Positions 8,371 through 16,606 of a stretch of 26,850 bases of DNA are shown here, piece by piece (the first letter of the stretch is position 1; every line of letters begins with the position of its first letter). Source of the DNA: Brumimicrobium sp965659845 (lineage in GTDB: Bacteria > Bacteroidota > Bacteroidia > Flavobacteriales_D > Crocinitomicaceae). Where the stretch lies: positions 1 to 26,850 of the forward strand of contig CBFHXS010000023.1 in NCBI GenBank assembly GCA_965659845.1. Reading direction: 5' to 3'. The notes beneath the pieces were generated by a model. That model had not been told where the DNA came from. It ran no database searches and was given only the letters and a program-made list of their open reading frames with translations. A program made the translations under genes and the position numbers.

Positions 8371-11300
8371 ATGATTCAAAACAAACCGCTAACTGTATAT
8401 AGTGCATCCGCTGGAAGTGGGAAAACATTTTCCTTAGTTCAAGAATATCTGGGATTGACGATTTCAGAATCAAAAAAAACAAGTGCTTTCAAGCATGTGA
8501 TTGCTATGACCTTCACAAACAAGGCCGCTTGGGAGATGAAGTCCAGAATAATAGAAGCGCTGGATATGTTGAGTCATTTTGATGCTCTCCCAGAAGCACT
8601 GCAGAAGAAGGCTGAAACAATCTTGGATAAGACTGCTCAGAATACTGGTTTGTCAAGGCAGCAAATCAAATCAAATGCAGAAAGAACATTAAGTGAAATT
8701 CTACATAGTTATGAGGATTTTCATGTAATGACGATAGATAAGTTTAGTCTCAGATTAATTAGAACCTTTAATAAAGACTTGGAACTTCCAGAAGATTTTG
8801 AGGTTGTGTTAGATGAAAAAGAGATCATTGAACAGGTGGTTGACGAGTTATTATCTAAAATTGGTAAAGTAGGCTATGAGTCCATCACCAAGATTACTGT
8901 TAAGTATGCAAAGACAAATCTTGACGAAGGAAATAAATGGAACTTCAGGAAAAAGCTCATTGAATTTGCTGAGGTGTTAACCAAAGAAACTGAGCAAGAG
9001 TTTATTCATATGCTGCTCAAACGAAGTTTCGAGCAAGACGACCTCGATCAGATCATTGCAAATAAGAAGCAGATAGAGACCAAATACAATAATTCAAAGA
9101 ATGACCTGAAGGAATATTTTGAATCGTTGAATTCTTCTCCTGAGGATTACCCTAGTAAGTCTAAAGGTATATATGCTCACTTCATAAGCTTAGATGATCG
9201 ATCATTGGATAATCCAAGATCCGTTTCAGCTACAGTTCAAAAAACGATAGATGGAGATAACATAAAGGATGAACATAACGTAGATCCAGTTTTGATGGAG
9301 AGGACTCAGGCATTTTTCAACCTAGAAGCCAGTTTACTCGATGATTACTACTTCTACAAAACATTACACAAGAACTTTTTTGATATGGCACTTCTTAAGT
9401 ACTTGTATCAAGAGTTTTCTGATTACAAAGAGCGCAATAGCGTGATTGGAATTTCCGAGTTTGGAACAATGATCGCTAAACTTTTGAATAAGGAGAGTGC
9501 TCTTTATATATACGAGCGCTTAGGTAATCGTTTTCATAACTTTTTGCTCGATGAGTTTCAGGATACGAGTAGACTGCAATGGATGAACTTAATTCCATTG
9601 GTGGAAGACTCAATTGCCAATAACCGTAAGAACTTAATCGTTGGAGACCCTAAACAAGCTATCTATCGTTTTAGAGATGGACTGGTAGAGCAGTTTGTAA
9701 GTCTTCCTGGTATCTATAATCCCGAAAATGATCCTGAGATTTCCAGAATTTCTCAGCAATTTAAGACGATGGGTGAGAAGCGACCTTTAGATGATAACTA
9801 TCGCTCAAAAAAGGAAGTTGTAGACTTTAACAATGCTTTTTTTAAAACGTTAATTGATCATTTGCCTCAACATTTCTCTGATTATTATTCGGATATAAAA
9901 CAATTTCCGAAACAAAAAGAAGGCGGGTATGTGGAGTTTGAGTTGTATGACACGCAAAATGAGGAGAACTATAAAGAGCACATTGATAGCTTTGTAGTAA
10001 GCAAAGTTCGGCAGGTAATATCCAACGGTTATCAGCCTGGTGATATCTGTATTTTGGTTAGAAGGAAGAAAGAGGGTAATCATCTTGCCAGAGTACTTTC
10101 AATGTGCGAAGAACAGTTTAAAGTCATTAGTTCGGACAGTCTTTCCGTTGACGCAGATAAAACTGTTCAATTTGTGATTGACTATTTTAAATTGCGAAGA
10201 AACAGCTCCAATAAGACAGCTCAAATGAAATTCGCAACCAGCTATTTCAGAGTGAAAGGGGAAGATCCTGTTGTTGCAATGAATGCATATTGGCTCGAAA
10301 ATAGAGTGGGTAGATTTGATTTTAATTTATTCATGGATCAAATTTTTGGAGGTGAATCTAAGTTGTTTATGGGGTACGAGAACATGTTCGACCTTGGTCA
10401 GAAGCTTGTTTTATTGATGAAGTTGAATATTCTCAAAAATCCATATCTACATCATTTGATCGAAATACTTCAGCAATTTGATTTACGCTTTGGACCAGAT
10501 CTCAGAAGCTTCTTAGAGTATTGGGAGTCAAAAGCGCATAAAGAAAATATTCAACTACCAGAAAATGATCAAGCCATTAAATTAATGACTATCCACAAAT
10601 CAAAAGGATTAGAGTTTCCCGTGGTTATTTTACCTGATTTGACTTGGTCGATTGAGCCACATAAAAAGAAGCAATTCTTCGAAGTAGATGATGAAATACT
10701 GCATGTAAAACTCTCCAACAAAAACGTGCCTTCATACGTGGATCAATCTTACACAGAAGAATATGAACAGATATTATTGGATCAGTTGAACTTATTATAT
10801 GTCGCCTTTACAAGAGCAGAAGATCGCGTTTATGCATTAACGGATAACAAAGGACCAAGTAAGAGTAGTACTCGTTATACTAAGTTGAGCCAATTGATTA
10901 ATACTGCAATACCGAATTTTCCAAACGATTTAGGTATTGAAGCCTCTGAAAATCGAATTAAACTTGGCAGCGAAATCAATATTAAACGATCAGGTAAAAT
11001 TCAAGAAGGCTTTATACCTGAAGATCTGGATGATTTTCTTTGGTTCCCTGAAATATCCCTTCAAGATGATGAACTTAAAGAGGAGGAGGTATTGAGTGAA
11101 GATCAGTTGTTCGGAAATCAGTTGCACCTATTGTTTTCACATGCATCAACAATATCTGAAGTCGATGATAAGGTGAATCAACTCAAGAAACAGGACCTTT
11201 TAGATCTAGATCAGATCGATAATGTAGTAGGCAAAGTAAAAGAAATAATGGGTATATCTGCTTACACTGATTTGATGTCAAATGCTCGAGAGATATTAAG

Positions 11301-11523
11301 TGAACAAGATATTTTGATCGATGAAAAACACGTGAAACGCCCAGATAAGATCGTAAAAACGGATAACGGCGTAGTGGTTATTGATTTTAAAACAGGAAAA
11401 GAGCTCCGGAAACATGAGCAGCAGGTTCAAAACTATTGCCAAGTCCTCAGTCAAATGGGCATGAAAAATGTCGAGGGCTATCTCATCTATGCAGAAGACC
11501 TTAAAATGAAGAAAGTAGTGTGA
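8371..11523 (+). CDS. AddA/RecB-type UvrD helicase-nuclease
   Basis: A superfamily 1A helicase fused to a RecB-type nuclease, expected to process double-strand DNA ends for recombination repair. In residues numbered from the upstream ATG at 8356: Walker A ASAGSGKT (17-24), motif Ia AMTFTNKAAWEMKSRI, motif II DEFQDT (399-404), motif III VGDPKQAIYRFR, motif IV DDNYRSKKEVVDFNN, motif V MTIHKSKGLEFPVV (His747), motif VI LLYVAFTRAEDRVYAL. The C-terminal PD-(D/E)XK nuclease shows VVVIDFKTGKE (Asp1010, Lys1012) followed by the QxxxY-like QVQNYCQVL. The length, near 1050, fits the Bacteroidota AddA-like form. Either ATG, 8356 or 8371, is possible; the second gives MIQNKPLTVYSASAGSGKT, the more typical spacing to Walker A. 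The usual AddB-like partner nuclease is not next to it in this window. Confidence 0.92.
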   Translation: MIQNKPLTVYSASAGSGKTFSLVQEYLGLTISESKKTSAFKHVIAMTFTNKAAWEMKSRIIEALDMLSHFDALPEALQKKAETILDKTAQNTGLSRQQIKSNAERTLSEILHSYEDFHVMTIDKFSLRLIRTFNKDLELPEDFEVVLDEKEIIEQVVDELLSKIGKVGYESITKITVKYAKTNLDEGNKWNFRKKLIEFAEVLTKETEQEFIHMLLKRSFEQDDLDQIIANKKQIETKYNNSKNDLKEYFESLNSSPEDYPSKSKGIYAHFISLDDRSLDNPRSVSATVQKTIDGDNIKDEHNVDPVLMERTQAFFNLEASLLDDYYFYKTLHKNFFDMALLKYLYQEFSDYKERNSVIGISEFGTMIAKLLNKESALYIYERLGNRFHNFLLDEFQDTSRLQWMNLIPLVEDSIANNRKNLIVGDPKQAIYRFRDGLVEQFVSLPGIYNPENDPEISRISQQFKTMGEKRPLDDNYRSKKEVVDFNNAFFKTLIDHLPQHFSDYYSDIKQFPKQKEGGYVEFELYDTQNEENYKEHIDSFVVSKVRQVISNGYQPGDICILVRRKKEGNHLARVLSMCEEQFKVISSDSLSVDADKTVQFVIDYFKLRRNSSNKTAQMKFATSYFRVKGEDPVVAMNAYWLENRVGRFDFNLFMDQIFGGESKLFMGYENMFDLGQKLVLLMKLNILKNPYLHHLIEILQQFDLRFGPDLRSFLEYWESKAHKENIQLPENDQAIKLMTIHKSKGLEFPVVILPDLTWSIEPHKKKQFFEVDDEILHVKLSNKNVPSYVDQSYTEEYEQILLDQLNLLYVAFTRAEDRVYALTDNKGPSKSSTRYTKLSQLINTAIPNFPNDLGIEASENRIKLGSEINIKRSGKIQEGFIPEDLDDFLWFPEISLQDDELKEEEVLSEDQLFGNQLHLLFSHASTISEVDDKVNQLKKQDLLDLDQIDNVVGKVKEIMGISAYTDLMSNAREILSEQDILIDEKHVKRPDKIVKTDNGVVVIDFKTGKELRKHEQQVQNYCQVLSQMGMKNVEGYLIYAEDLKMKKVV

Positions 11524-11568
11524 TCGATATAAAATTGTAATTTTAAAGACGCACAAAGAGAATAAACT

Positions 11569-12369
11569 ATGATTGATTTTTTATTAAGTGGAGATGCGAT
11601 AATGGCTCTGATTACTTTAACGTTCCTTGAGATCGTTTTAGGAATCGATAACATTGTTTTTATTTCAATTGCCGCAGGAAGACTGCCTGAGGCGAATCGA
11701 AAAAAAGCTACGAATGTTGGGCTTCTGCTTGCACTAGTTCAAAGGATTATCTTGCTCTTTTTTGTTTCTTATCTAACTAAATTAAAAACTCCTTTTTGGG
11801 AAGTCCATGAGGATTGGATCAGTTTTTCTTTAAGTTGGGAGGCTTTAATCTTAATTCTGGGGGGAATATTCCTTTTGTATAAGGCAACTTCTGAGATCAT
11901 GGATAAAGTGGAAATCGATGAAGAGGGAGAGGTTGAAGAAAAAGCGAAGAACAGTACAATGGGTCAGGTTCTTACACAGGTGTTGCTGATAGACCTGATT
12001 TTTTCATTAGATTCTATTCTGACTGCTGTCGGTATGACAAATGGGATGTCCCCAAATCCGAATCATTCATTGGTGTTAATGATTATTGCTGTGGTGATCT
12101 CTATGGCTGTCATGATTGTTTTTGCAAACAAGATTCGATTGTTTATTGAAAAACATCCGAGTATGCAGCTTCTCGGATTAGCCTTTTTGATTTTGATTGC
12201 GTTCTTGTTGGTAACAGAAGGAGCTCACCTTTCTCACACCGAGGTATTTGGAAAGTCAGTAGGAACCATTCCAAAAGGTTATTTATACTTTGCAATTGTG
12301 TTCTCTCTGGGAATAGAATTCTTAAATATTCGAATACGAAAAGCAAGGAAACTCAAGAAGAAAAAATAG
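11569..12369 (+). CDS. TerC-family integral membrane protein
   Basis: A 266-residue polytopic membrane protein of the TerC/Alx/YkoY group, whose members are linked to manganese export and metal or tellurite tolerance. The two signature segments are present: FLEIVLGIDNIVFI (Glu21, Asp27, Asn28) in the first helix and VLLIDLIFSLDSILTAVGMT (Asp142, Asp148, Ser149) in the second half, the acidic residues expected to bind the metal. Between them is an acidic cytosolic loop (DKVEIDEEGEVEEKAKN). The C-terminus ends in a very basic RIRKARKLKKKKK-like tail on the cytosolic side. It lies 45 bases after the helicase, probably on its own or a read-through transcript. The substrate ion is not shown by the sequence. 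Confidence 0.92.
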   Translation: MIDFLLSGDAIMALITLTFLEIVLGIDNIVFISIAAGRLPEANRKKATNVGLLLALVQRIILLFFVSYLTKLKTPFWEVHEDWISFSLSWEALILILGGIFLLYKATSEIMDKVEIDEEGEVEEKAKNSTMGQVLTQVLLIDLIFSLDSILTAVGMTNGMSPNPNHSLVLMIIAVVISMAVMIVFANKIRLFIEKHPSMQLLGLAFLILIAFLLVTEGAHLSHTEVFGKSVGTIPKGYLYFAIVFSLGIEFLNIRIRKARKLKKKK

Positions 12370-12381
12370 ATTGGTACGCAT

Positions 12382-12413
12382 TTTGTTAATTATTTGTTAA
12401 CTGCAAATCTTTG
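12382..12413 (+). promoter_or_regulatory. Near-consensus promoter giving a leaderless start
   Basis: TTTG at 12382-12385 (-33 element), 20 bases, then AATCTTTG at 12406-12413, one mismatch from TAnnTTTG. The ATG at 12418 begins only five bases after the -7 box, so transcription should begin at or within the start codon. Confidence 0.5.
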
Positions 12414-12417
12414 ACAT

Positions 12418-13848
12418 ATGAGAAATCTACTTCTTACACTTGTTTTATCAATAAGCCTCCTTTCGCAAGGGCAGGACAACTATTATTTTATCCCGAAGGG
12501 AATGCATTTCTCTATTGGTCCGTTTTCGGCGATTCCAACAAATGGGGTTTTTTCATCGAAGAAATTTGCTGATGATCCAAGTATTGTTCATCAACCTTTA
12601 CTTAAAGAATGGTATACTCCAGGTTTGGGAGGGTTTGTTGATGCTGCATATAACTTTAGTGAGTTTCGACCTTTACAGGTTGGTGGAAGTTTTAGATGGC
12701 AGCGATTATTTAAAGGTGTCAACGAATATACACGTCAATTAAATTCTGCTCAGTTTTATGCACCCGATGTTGATTGGAAATACAAACGAAGTGTTCGCTA
12801 TTTAAACGTCAACTTATTTGCAGACTATTCTTTTTGGAATTATAGAAACTTGTATTTCTTCGGTCGGGGGGAGATAGGTGTTGGAGTTTATAGAATGAAA
12901 AATTCATTCAACTGGTCCATGAACTTTGCAGATTCCACTCATAGCGGTCCAAAAATCAAAGAAACTGATTTTGTTTTTTCTGGTGAATTAGCTACTGGAG
13001 TACGTTGGCAATTTAATCATAGTTCATCGCTTTCATTAAGTGTCGGATATCAGTTGCAAAGTATTAATGACTTTGTTCGAAGAGAATATATGAGCAGTCT
13101 GCAAGGCCACTTAACAGATGATCATTTTTATCCTCAGGATGAAGATTTTTATGAGACATCTAATTATGGTACTCCTCGACCAGTTCGTGTGAAGAATGAA
13201 TTTCTATACTTGAAATTGGGGATTACGCATCAAATTACTGGTGGTGATTTCCGTAACTTCATGGCAGAAAAGCCTGTACTATATTTATATCCAGAAGATA
13301 CAACGGATGTAAATGTTGAGTTGAACTTGCAGGAAGATCATCAGATTGCATATGATTATCCAAAATATGATGCGTTGTCAGGTTGGAATGTAACTGCGGC
13401 TCCAAATGGCATGATGTCATACAACGATCGCAATTATTACTGTCTATTCTGGGAAACTGAAGGTCCAGCCATTGCCAAAAACTTAACAGAAGGTTTTGTA
13501 GTATCGAAAGGGGATGCACAAGAGTTTTTGGAGGAGAAGCTATACCAGCTTGGGCTCAATGATAAAGAAGCGAATGAGTTCATTATATATTGGCTACCAA
13601 AGATGGAGCAATCTCCTTACAATGCGGTTTATTTCGCGGAAGAGGAATACGAGAAAGTTTCACAACTGAATATTACTCCAAAGCCAGATCAACTGATTCG
13701 AATAATGATGCTGGTGGAACCACTTGATGCACCAATTCAATTAACTGAGCAGGTGCTTCCGGAACGACCAAAGCGAAAAGGATTTACTGCAGTAGAATGG
13801 GGTGGGTCGCAGGGAGAGTTTTTTGAGAAGGAGTTTGTAGAGTGGTAG
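12418..13848 (+). CDS. Outer-membrane-barrel-like protein fused to a conserved soluble C-terminal domain
   Basis: A 476-residue secreted protein with a Sec signal (MRNLLLTLVLSISLLSQGQ). Residues about 20-278 look like an outer-membrane barrel: repeated strands such as PLQVGGSFRWQRLF, LNVNLFADYSFWNY, LYFFGRGEIGVGVYRM, SSSLSLSVGYQLQSI and FLYLKLGITHQITGG. From residue 285 it changes to a distinct soluble domain with strongly conserved-looking blocks: KPVLYLYPEDTTDVNVEL, YYCLFWETEG, EGFVVSKGDAQEFLEEKL, EFIIYWLPKMEQSPYNAVYF and RKGFTAVEWGG. I recognise this C-terminal domain from stand-alone proteins of unknown function in other anaerobic and Bacteroidota genomes, but know no function for it. The join of the two suggests that the soluble domain is tethered at the outer membrane. 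The promoter just upstream implies a leaderless mRNA. Confidence 0.85.
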   Translation: MRNLLLTLVLSISLLSQGQDNYYFIPKGMHFSIGPFSAIPTNGVFSSKKFADDPSIVHQPLLKEWYTPGLGGFVDAAYNFSEFRPLQVGGSFRWQRLFKGVNEYTRQLNSAQFYAPDVDWKYKRSVRYLNVNLFADYSFWNYRNLYFFGRGEIGVGVYRMKNSFNWSMNFADSTHSGPKIKETDFVFSGELATGVRWQFNHSSSLSLSVGYQLQSINDFVRREYMSSLQGHLTDDHFYPQDEDFYETSNYGTPRPVRVKNEFLYLKLGITHQITGGDFRNFMAEKPVLYLYPEDTTDVNVELNLQEDHQIAYDYPKYDALSGWNVTAAPNGMMSYNDRNYYCLFWETEGPAIAKNLTEGFVVSKGDAQEFLEEKLYQLGLNDKEANEFIIYWLPKMEQSPYNAVYFAEEEYEKVSQLNITPKPDQLIRIMMLVEPLDAPIQLTEQVLPERPKRKGFTAVEWGGSQGEFFEKEFVEW

Positions 13849-13981
13849 TTGATTTGGTGATGTTCTAAGCTAAAAAAAAACGCTGTTATCCTTGAAATTA
13901 AGCATTAATTTGAAAGGGGAGTGATTGAGTTTGGATGATTGTTCAAACAAGAGCAGATGATGCAGCGGAGTATAGGTGGTT
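13849..13981. other. Gene-free stretch between convergent genes
   Basis: The 133 bases between the stop of the barrel-fusion gene and the stop of the next minus-strand gene contain a run of nine A near 13872 but no hairpin that I would call a terminator, and no credible small gene. Confidence 0.4.
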
Positions 13982-14506
13982 TTAACTACATCTTTTTATA
14001 ACCACATCAATAATTCTCTTGTGTAAGTCAATTGATGGAATAATGGATAGTTCTTTGTCTTCAAATCCCAAGTAGAATCCAGTACTAATAGTATACTGTC
14101 CTTCTTGTTTTAGTCCAGCTATTTCTGGTTCGAATGTAGTTTTGATAACTATGTCATTGTACTTGGAGGAATATAAAATCTCCTTGATTTCTGATTCAAA
14201 TATGTGATCTTTAGCCTCAACCTTAAACACATGTTTCTCTTTGGAAAACAATCTTTGAATTTGACTTTTAGTTTGAACAGAAAAGTTGTGAATTTTTTTA
14301 TTTGTATCAATAATAGTCTCAACCTTTCCCAAGTTCTGTCCACCAAATTCATAAACCAAATTAATGGTAACCGATTTATATAATATTGTGAGCTTGTGAA
14401 AAGAAACTGGAATGTCACGTGATATTATTGAAACGTGCCCTTTCTCAGAATATTCATATTTGCAATCAAGCTGATTAGCAACCTCTTGAAATTTTGCTCG
14501 TATCAT
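13982..14506 (-). CDS. Hypothetical protein, 174 aa
   Basis: No family is recognised. The ATG at 14506 opens a soluble protein with no signal peptide or membrane segment and a predicted mix of strands and helices (for example SFHKLTILYKSVTINLVYEF and FSVQTKSQIQRLFSKEKHVF). Two cysteines, one near each end, give no metal-site pattern. Gene status rests on an uninterrupted frame, Bacteroidota-like codon use and a protein of ordinary composition. A second open frame on the same strand (14149-14418) is entirely inside it and is Trp/Phe/Leu-rich, as expected for an off-frame shadow. It is flanked on both sides by the longest gene-free stretches of the window (133 and 182 bases), which fits a lineage-specific or recently acquired gene. 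Confidence 0.68.
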   Translation of the reverse strand: MIRAKFQEVANQLDCKYEYSEKGHVSIISRDIPVSFHKLTILYKSVTINLVYEFGGQNLGKVETIIDTNKKIHNFSVQTKSQIQRLFSKEKHVFKVEAKDHIFESEIKEILYSSKYNDIVIKTTFEPEIAGLKQEGQYTISTGFYLGFEDKELSIIPSIDLHKRIIDVVIKRCS

Positions 14507-14542
14507 TTAATTGTAACTTATTTATATGAACCATAAAACTTT

Positions 14543-14571
14543 ACAATACATACCGTAGTGGCGTGTATTGT
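14543..14571. repeat. Inverted repeat, 8-bp arms with 13-base loop
   Basis: ACAATACA (14543-14550) and TGTATTGT (14564-14571) are perfect complements around a 13-base loop (TACCGTAGTGGCG). It sits in the 182-base gene-free stretch 14507-14688, downstream of the SGNH-like gene and upstream of the hypothetical gene, both on the minus strand. There is no T tract. It could be an operator, an RNA hairpin, or one copy of a dispersed repeat. Nothing else is visible in the stretch. Confidence 0.5.
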
Positions 14572-14688
14572 GCTTCTTGGTTACACAATATTTTAAAGTT
14601 AATATTTAATTAAGGATCCTCAAAAGGACATGTTATATACTAATGAAGTAAATAATCAATGAAATAGAAAAGAGAGTTGTTAATTGGT

Positions 14689-15702
14689 CTACTTCACCCG
14701 ATTCCTTTCCGTTATGATCATTGTTTCTCGTCTAGGACGACGCAGAATAGCTTCACGAGAGATTAATAATACTTCCTTGATCTTTTTATCAAGTGGTACT
14801 TCAATCGATGATTCATTACTTACTTTTTTGCCATTGATTTTCCATTTGGTCTTATAACCTTCTGGAACATTCGCTCTTATAGTGATTTTTCCTTTGTAAA
14901 TATTGTAATCCATCATTTCAAACTCTTTATCCATCCAGTATGATTTTCTCCAGTTGCTGTTTGGATTCAATACAGTGTTTGACGCCATAGTGGCTATATT
15001 GCGGGCCACTTTCTCCTCAACCTTATATGGAATACTTGAGAAGTTATTAATTGTCGACTCAAATATCATACTGTAAAATGTAGATGCGATAAGGAATGAA
15101 CCATAGTGACTCTGATGGTAGTTATCTTCGTAATAAAGATTTACATCAGGATACTCTTCTCGAATTCGACTCCAAATATATCCGACTGGGGCAACAGCAA
15201 CTTCAAAGTTATCTGCAAACTCTAAATATCGATTGTATAGACGTTCTTGCATTTCTTTATAATCGATTTCTTTTTCTTCGTAATCGAGCAACATACCATT
15301 TTTATACCCCCACGTCATAAAAAGCATGATCTTAGCATCTGGAGCGTGGTGTCTAATACTATCAATCATTTGTTGACCGTATGGAATAGTATTTCTTTCA
15401 ACAGTGCTATCTGGGTACAATGGCTCATAACTTTTTCCTTGAAGAACTACATAGTTCCATGGTTCTGCAGCAATTTTCTGATATGTTTTCGGATTTGTAG
15501 CATGATAATGCCAATCTTTACCGCCTTCTGTAACCTGTTCAGTCACCAATGAAACACCTTGTGAGCTGGCAATCTTTTCCAGTTTTTTAGGCATGTCAAA
15601 GTTTAGCGTAAAACTATTACCAATAAATAATACGCTTTTTGTTTGTGCAATACTGAATTGCGCAAAAACCAAGAATAATATGGATATTAATAATTTCATC
15701 AT
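14689..15702 (-). CDS. Secreted SGNH/GDSL-like hydrolase family protein (DUF4886-like)
   Basis: A 337-residue secreted protein with Sec signal MMKLLISILFLVFAQFSIAQ (the second Met, 15699, is an equally good start). The mature protein begins at once with VLFIGNSFTLNFDMP, the block I motif of SGNH-fold proteins, with Ser30 as the candidate nucleophile. Block III-like VVLQGKSYEP is at 86-94. The C-terminal catalytic block EDNYHQSHYGSFL has Asp193 and His196 in the D-x-x-H arrangement. This matches the DUF4886 group, many members of which act on or near surface polysaccharides; the substrate here is unknown. After residue about 270 comes a small beta-rich domain (ITIRANVPEGYKTKWKIN) and a very basic C-terminus. 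It stands alone, without carbohydrate genes next to it. Confidence 0.83.
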   Translation of the reverse strand: MMKLLISILFLVFAQFSIAQTKSVLFIGNSFTLNFDMPKKLEKIASSQGVSLVTEQVTEGGKDWHYHATNPKTYQKIAAEPWNYVVLQGKSYEPLYPDSTVERNTIPYGQQMIDSIRHHAPDAKIMLFMTWGYKNGMLLDYEEKEIDYKEMQERLYNRYLEFADNFEVAVAPVGYIWSRIREEYPDVNLYYEDNYHQSHYGSFLIASTFYSMIFESTINNFSSIPYKVEEKVARNIATMASNTVLNPNSNWRKSYWMDKEFEMMDYNIYKGKITIRANVPEGYKTKWKINGKKVSNESSIEVPLDKKIKEVLLISREAILRRPRRETMIITERNRVK

Positions 15703-15859
15703 TAGTAAAGCAGCTAAAATCGAGCCAACTATTTATATATATAACGTATGAATGCCAATTTTGGTTAAAAGGATTGAATATTCGTCTACTTAAATACCAA
15801 ATGTATTTAGTTAACAGCAGCCATTAGGGATTCATTGGTAAGCAAGAATTCTTTGAGGA
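15703..15859. other. Gene-free stretch
   Basis: The 157 bases between the Rieske-like lipoprotein gene and the upstream side of the SGNH-like gene are AT-rich (run of TATATATA near 15737). They must carry the promoter of the SGNH-like gene on the minus strand, but I see no clear TAnnTTTG box and no small gene. Confidence 0.35.
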
Positions 15860-16294
15860 TCAAGGATTATAAATCCTTAAGGTTTGCCCACCATTATATG
15901 CAGTTAGATATTGTCTTAACCCCCATTCGGTATCACCGTCTATAACAGATCCATCATATAGAGAGAATCTTGCAGTTGAACACGGATCATTTAGAATTAA
16001 GAAATTATCTTCATCAACAGATAAACCTGAACCACAATCAAAGCCATCAGGGGCAGGAGAGTGACGGTCGAACGCAACAAACTCATTCACACTTCTTCTG
16101 TAAACCACAAGTCCTTTAGATCCTGCGCCTGTAACATATGCCCAGCCTCCAACACCTTGAAGATCGCTGTAAGATGGAAGTGTTAAGTTTATATTAGCAT
16201 CAAATGTAAAATAAGGAACGGGGTGTTGATTGTTTTTGGTACAACCAACAAACATTATTAATATTGTGAATATGAATAGTTTCCTCAATTTCAT
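15860..16294 (-). CDS. Small lipoprotein with Rieske-like fold lacking the full ligand set
   Basis: A 144-residue lipoprotein with lipobox FVGC (Cys18). The core pattern, INLTLPSYSDLQGVGGWAYV, then GLVVYRRSVNEFVAFDRHSP, LNDPCSTARFSLYDGSV and GLRQYLTAYNGGQTLRIYN, is one I recognise from a common Bacteroidota lipoprotein group with a Rieske-like fold. A true Rieske cluster needs two CxH-type ligand loops. Here there are only Cys87, Cys105 and His78, and a Ser stands after the His where relatives often have Cys, so a [2Fe-2S] cluster is unlikely. The frame also opens at a TTG (16303), but the ATG at 16294 directly begins the signal peptide. A minus-strand TAACTTCG (16312-16319), one mismatch from TAnnTTTG, lies 18 bases upstream. 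Role unknown. Confidence 0.75.
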   Translation of the reverse strand: MKLRKLFIFTILIMFVGCTKNNQHPVPYFTFDANINLTLPSYSDLQGVGGWAYVTGAGSKGLVVYRRSVNEFVAFDRHSPAPDGFDCGSGLSVDEDNFLILNDPCSTARFSLYDGSVIDGDTEWGLRQYLTAYNGGQTLRIYNP

Positions 16295-16318
16295 GTCGAA
16301 CAACTGTGATGCGAAGTT

Positions 16319-16606
16319 ATGATAAAGAAAACGTATTTCATAATCAGATTATTGTTGTTGGCGCTCATATTAAATAACACAGGCTGTGCATCAACGGCTC
16401 CTGGTTATCAGCCTACAGTTGAAGAGGCCAATGAAGCGAGGGCTAAGGACAAGAAAAAAAAGCTAAAGGCTGCCAAGAAAGCTAAAAAGAAAGCAGAGAA
16501 AGAATACTGGAAGATGCAATCTAAGTCGGCCAAAAAGCGAATTCGAAAGAGTAAAAGAGAGCGCAGAAAGAGAGAGAGAAGACGAAAGCGAAATTGGGGT
16601 AAATAG
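16319..16606 (+). CDS. Very basic small lipoprotein
   Basis: A 95-residue protein with a lipoprotein signal (IRLLLLALILNNTGC, Cys23), a short neutral linker (ASTAPGYQPTVEEAN) and then a tail of about 55 residues of which more than half are Lys or Arg, first Lys-rich, then Arg-rich (RKRERRRKRNWGK at the end). If lipidated as predicted it would present a polycationic tail in the periplasm or at the surface, where it could bind LPS, peptidoglycan, nucleic acid or acidic protein; none of these is shown. Similar short basic lipoproteins with unknown role occur in Bacteroidota. It is divergent from the Rieske-like lipoprotein, whose start codon is 24 bases away, and its stop codon (16604-16606) abuts the stop of the convergent glycosyltransferase gene with no spacer. 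Confidence 0.75.
   Translation: MIKKTYFIIRLLLLALILNNTGCASTAPGYQPTVEEANEARAKDKKKKLKAAKKAKKKAEKEYWKMQSKSAKKRIRKSKRERRKRERRRKRNWGK

Noticed and set aside
14149..14418. Second open frame inside the 174-residue hypothetical gene
   Set aside because: It is entirely contained in the longer frame on the same strand and has the skewed composition of a shadow; the outer frame is preferred though not certain.
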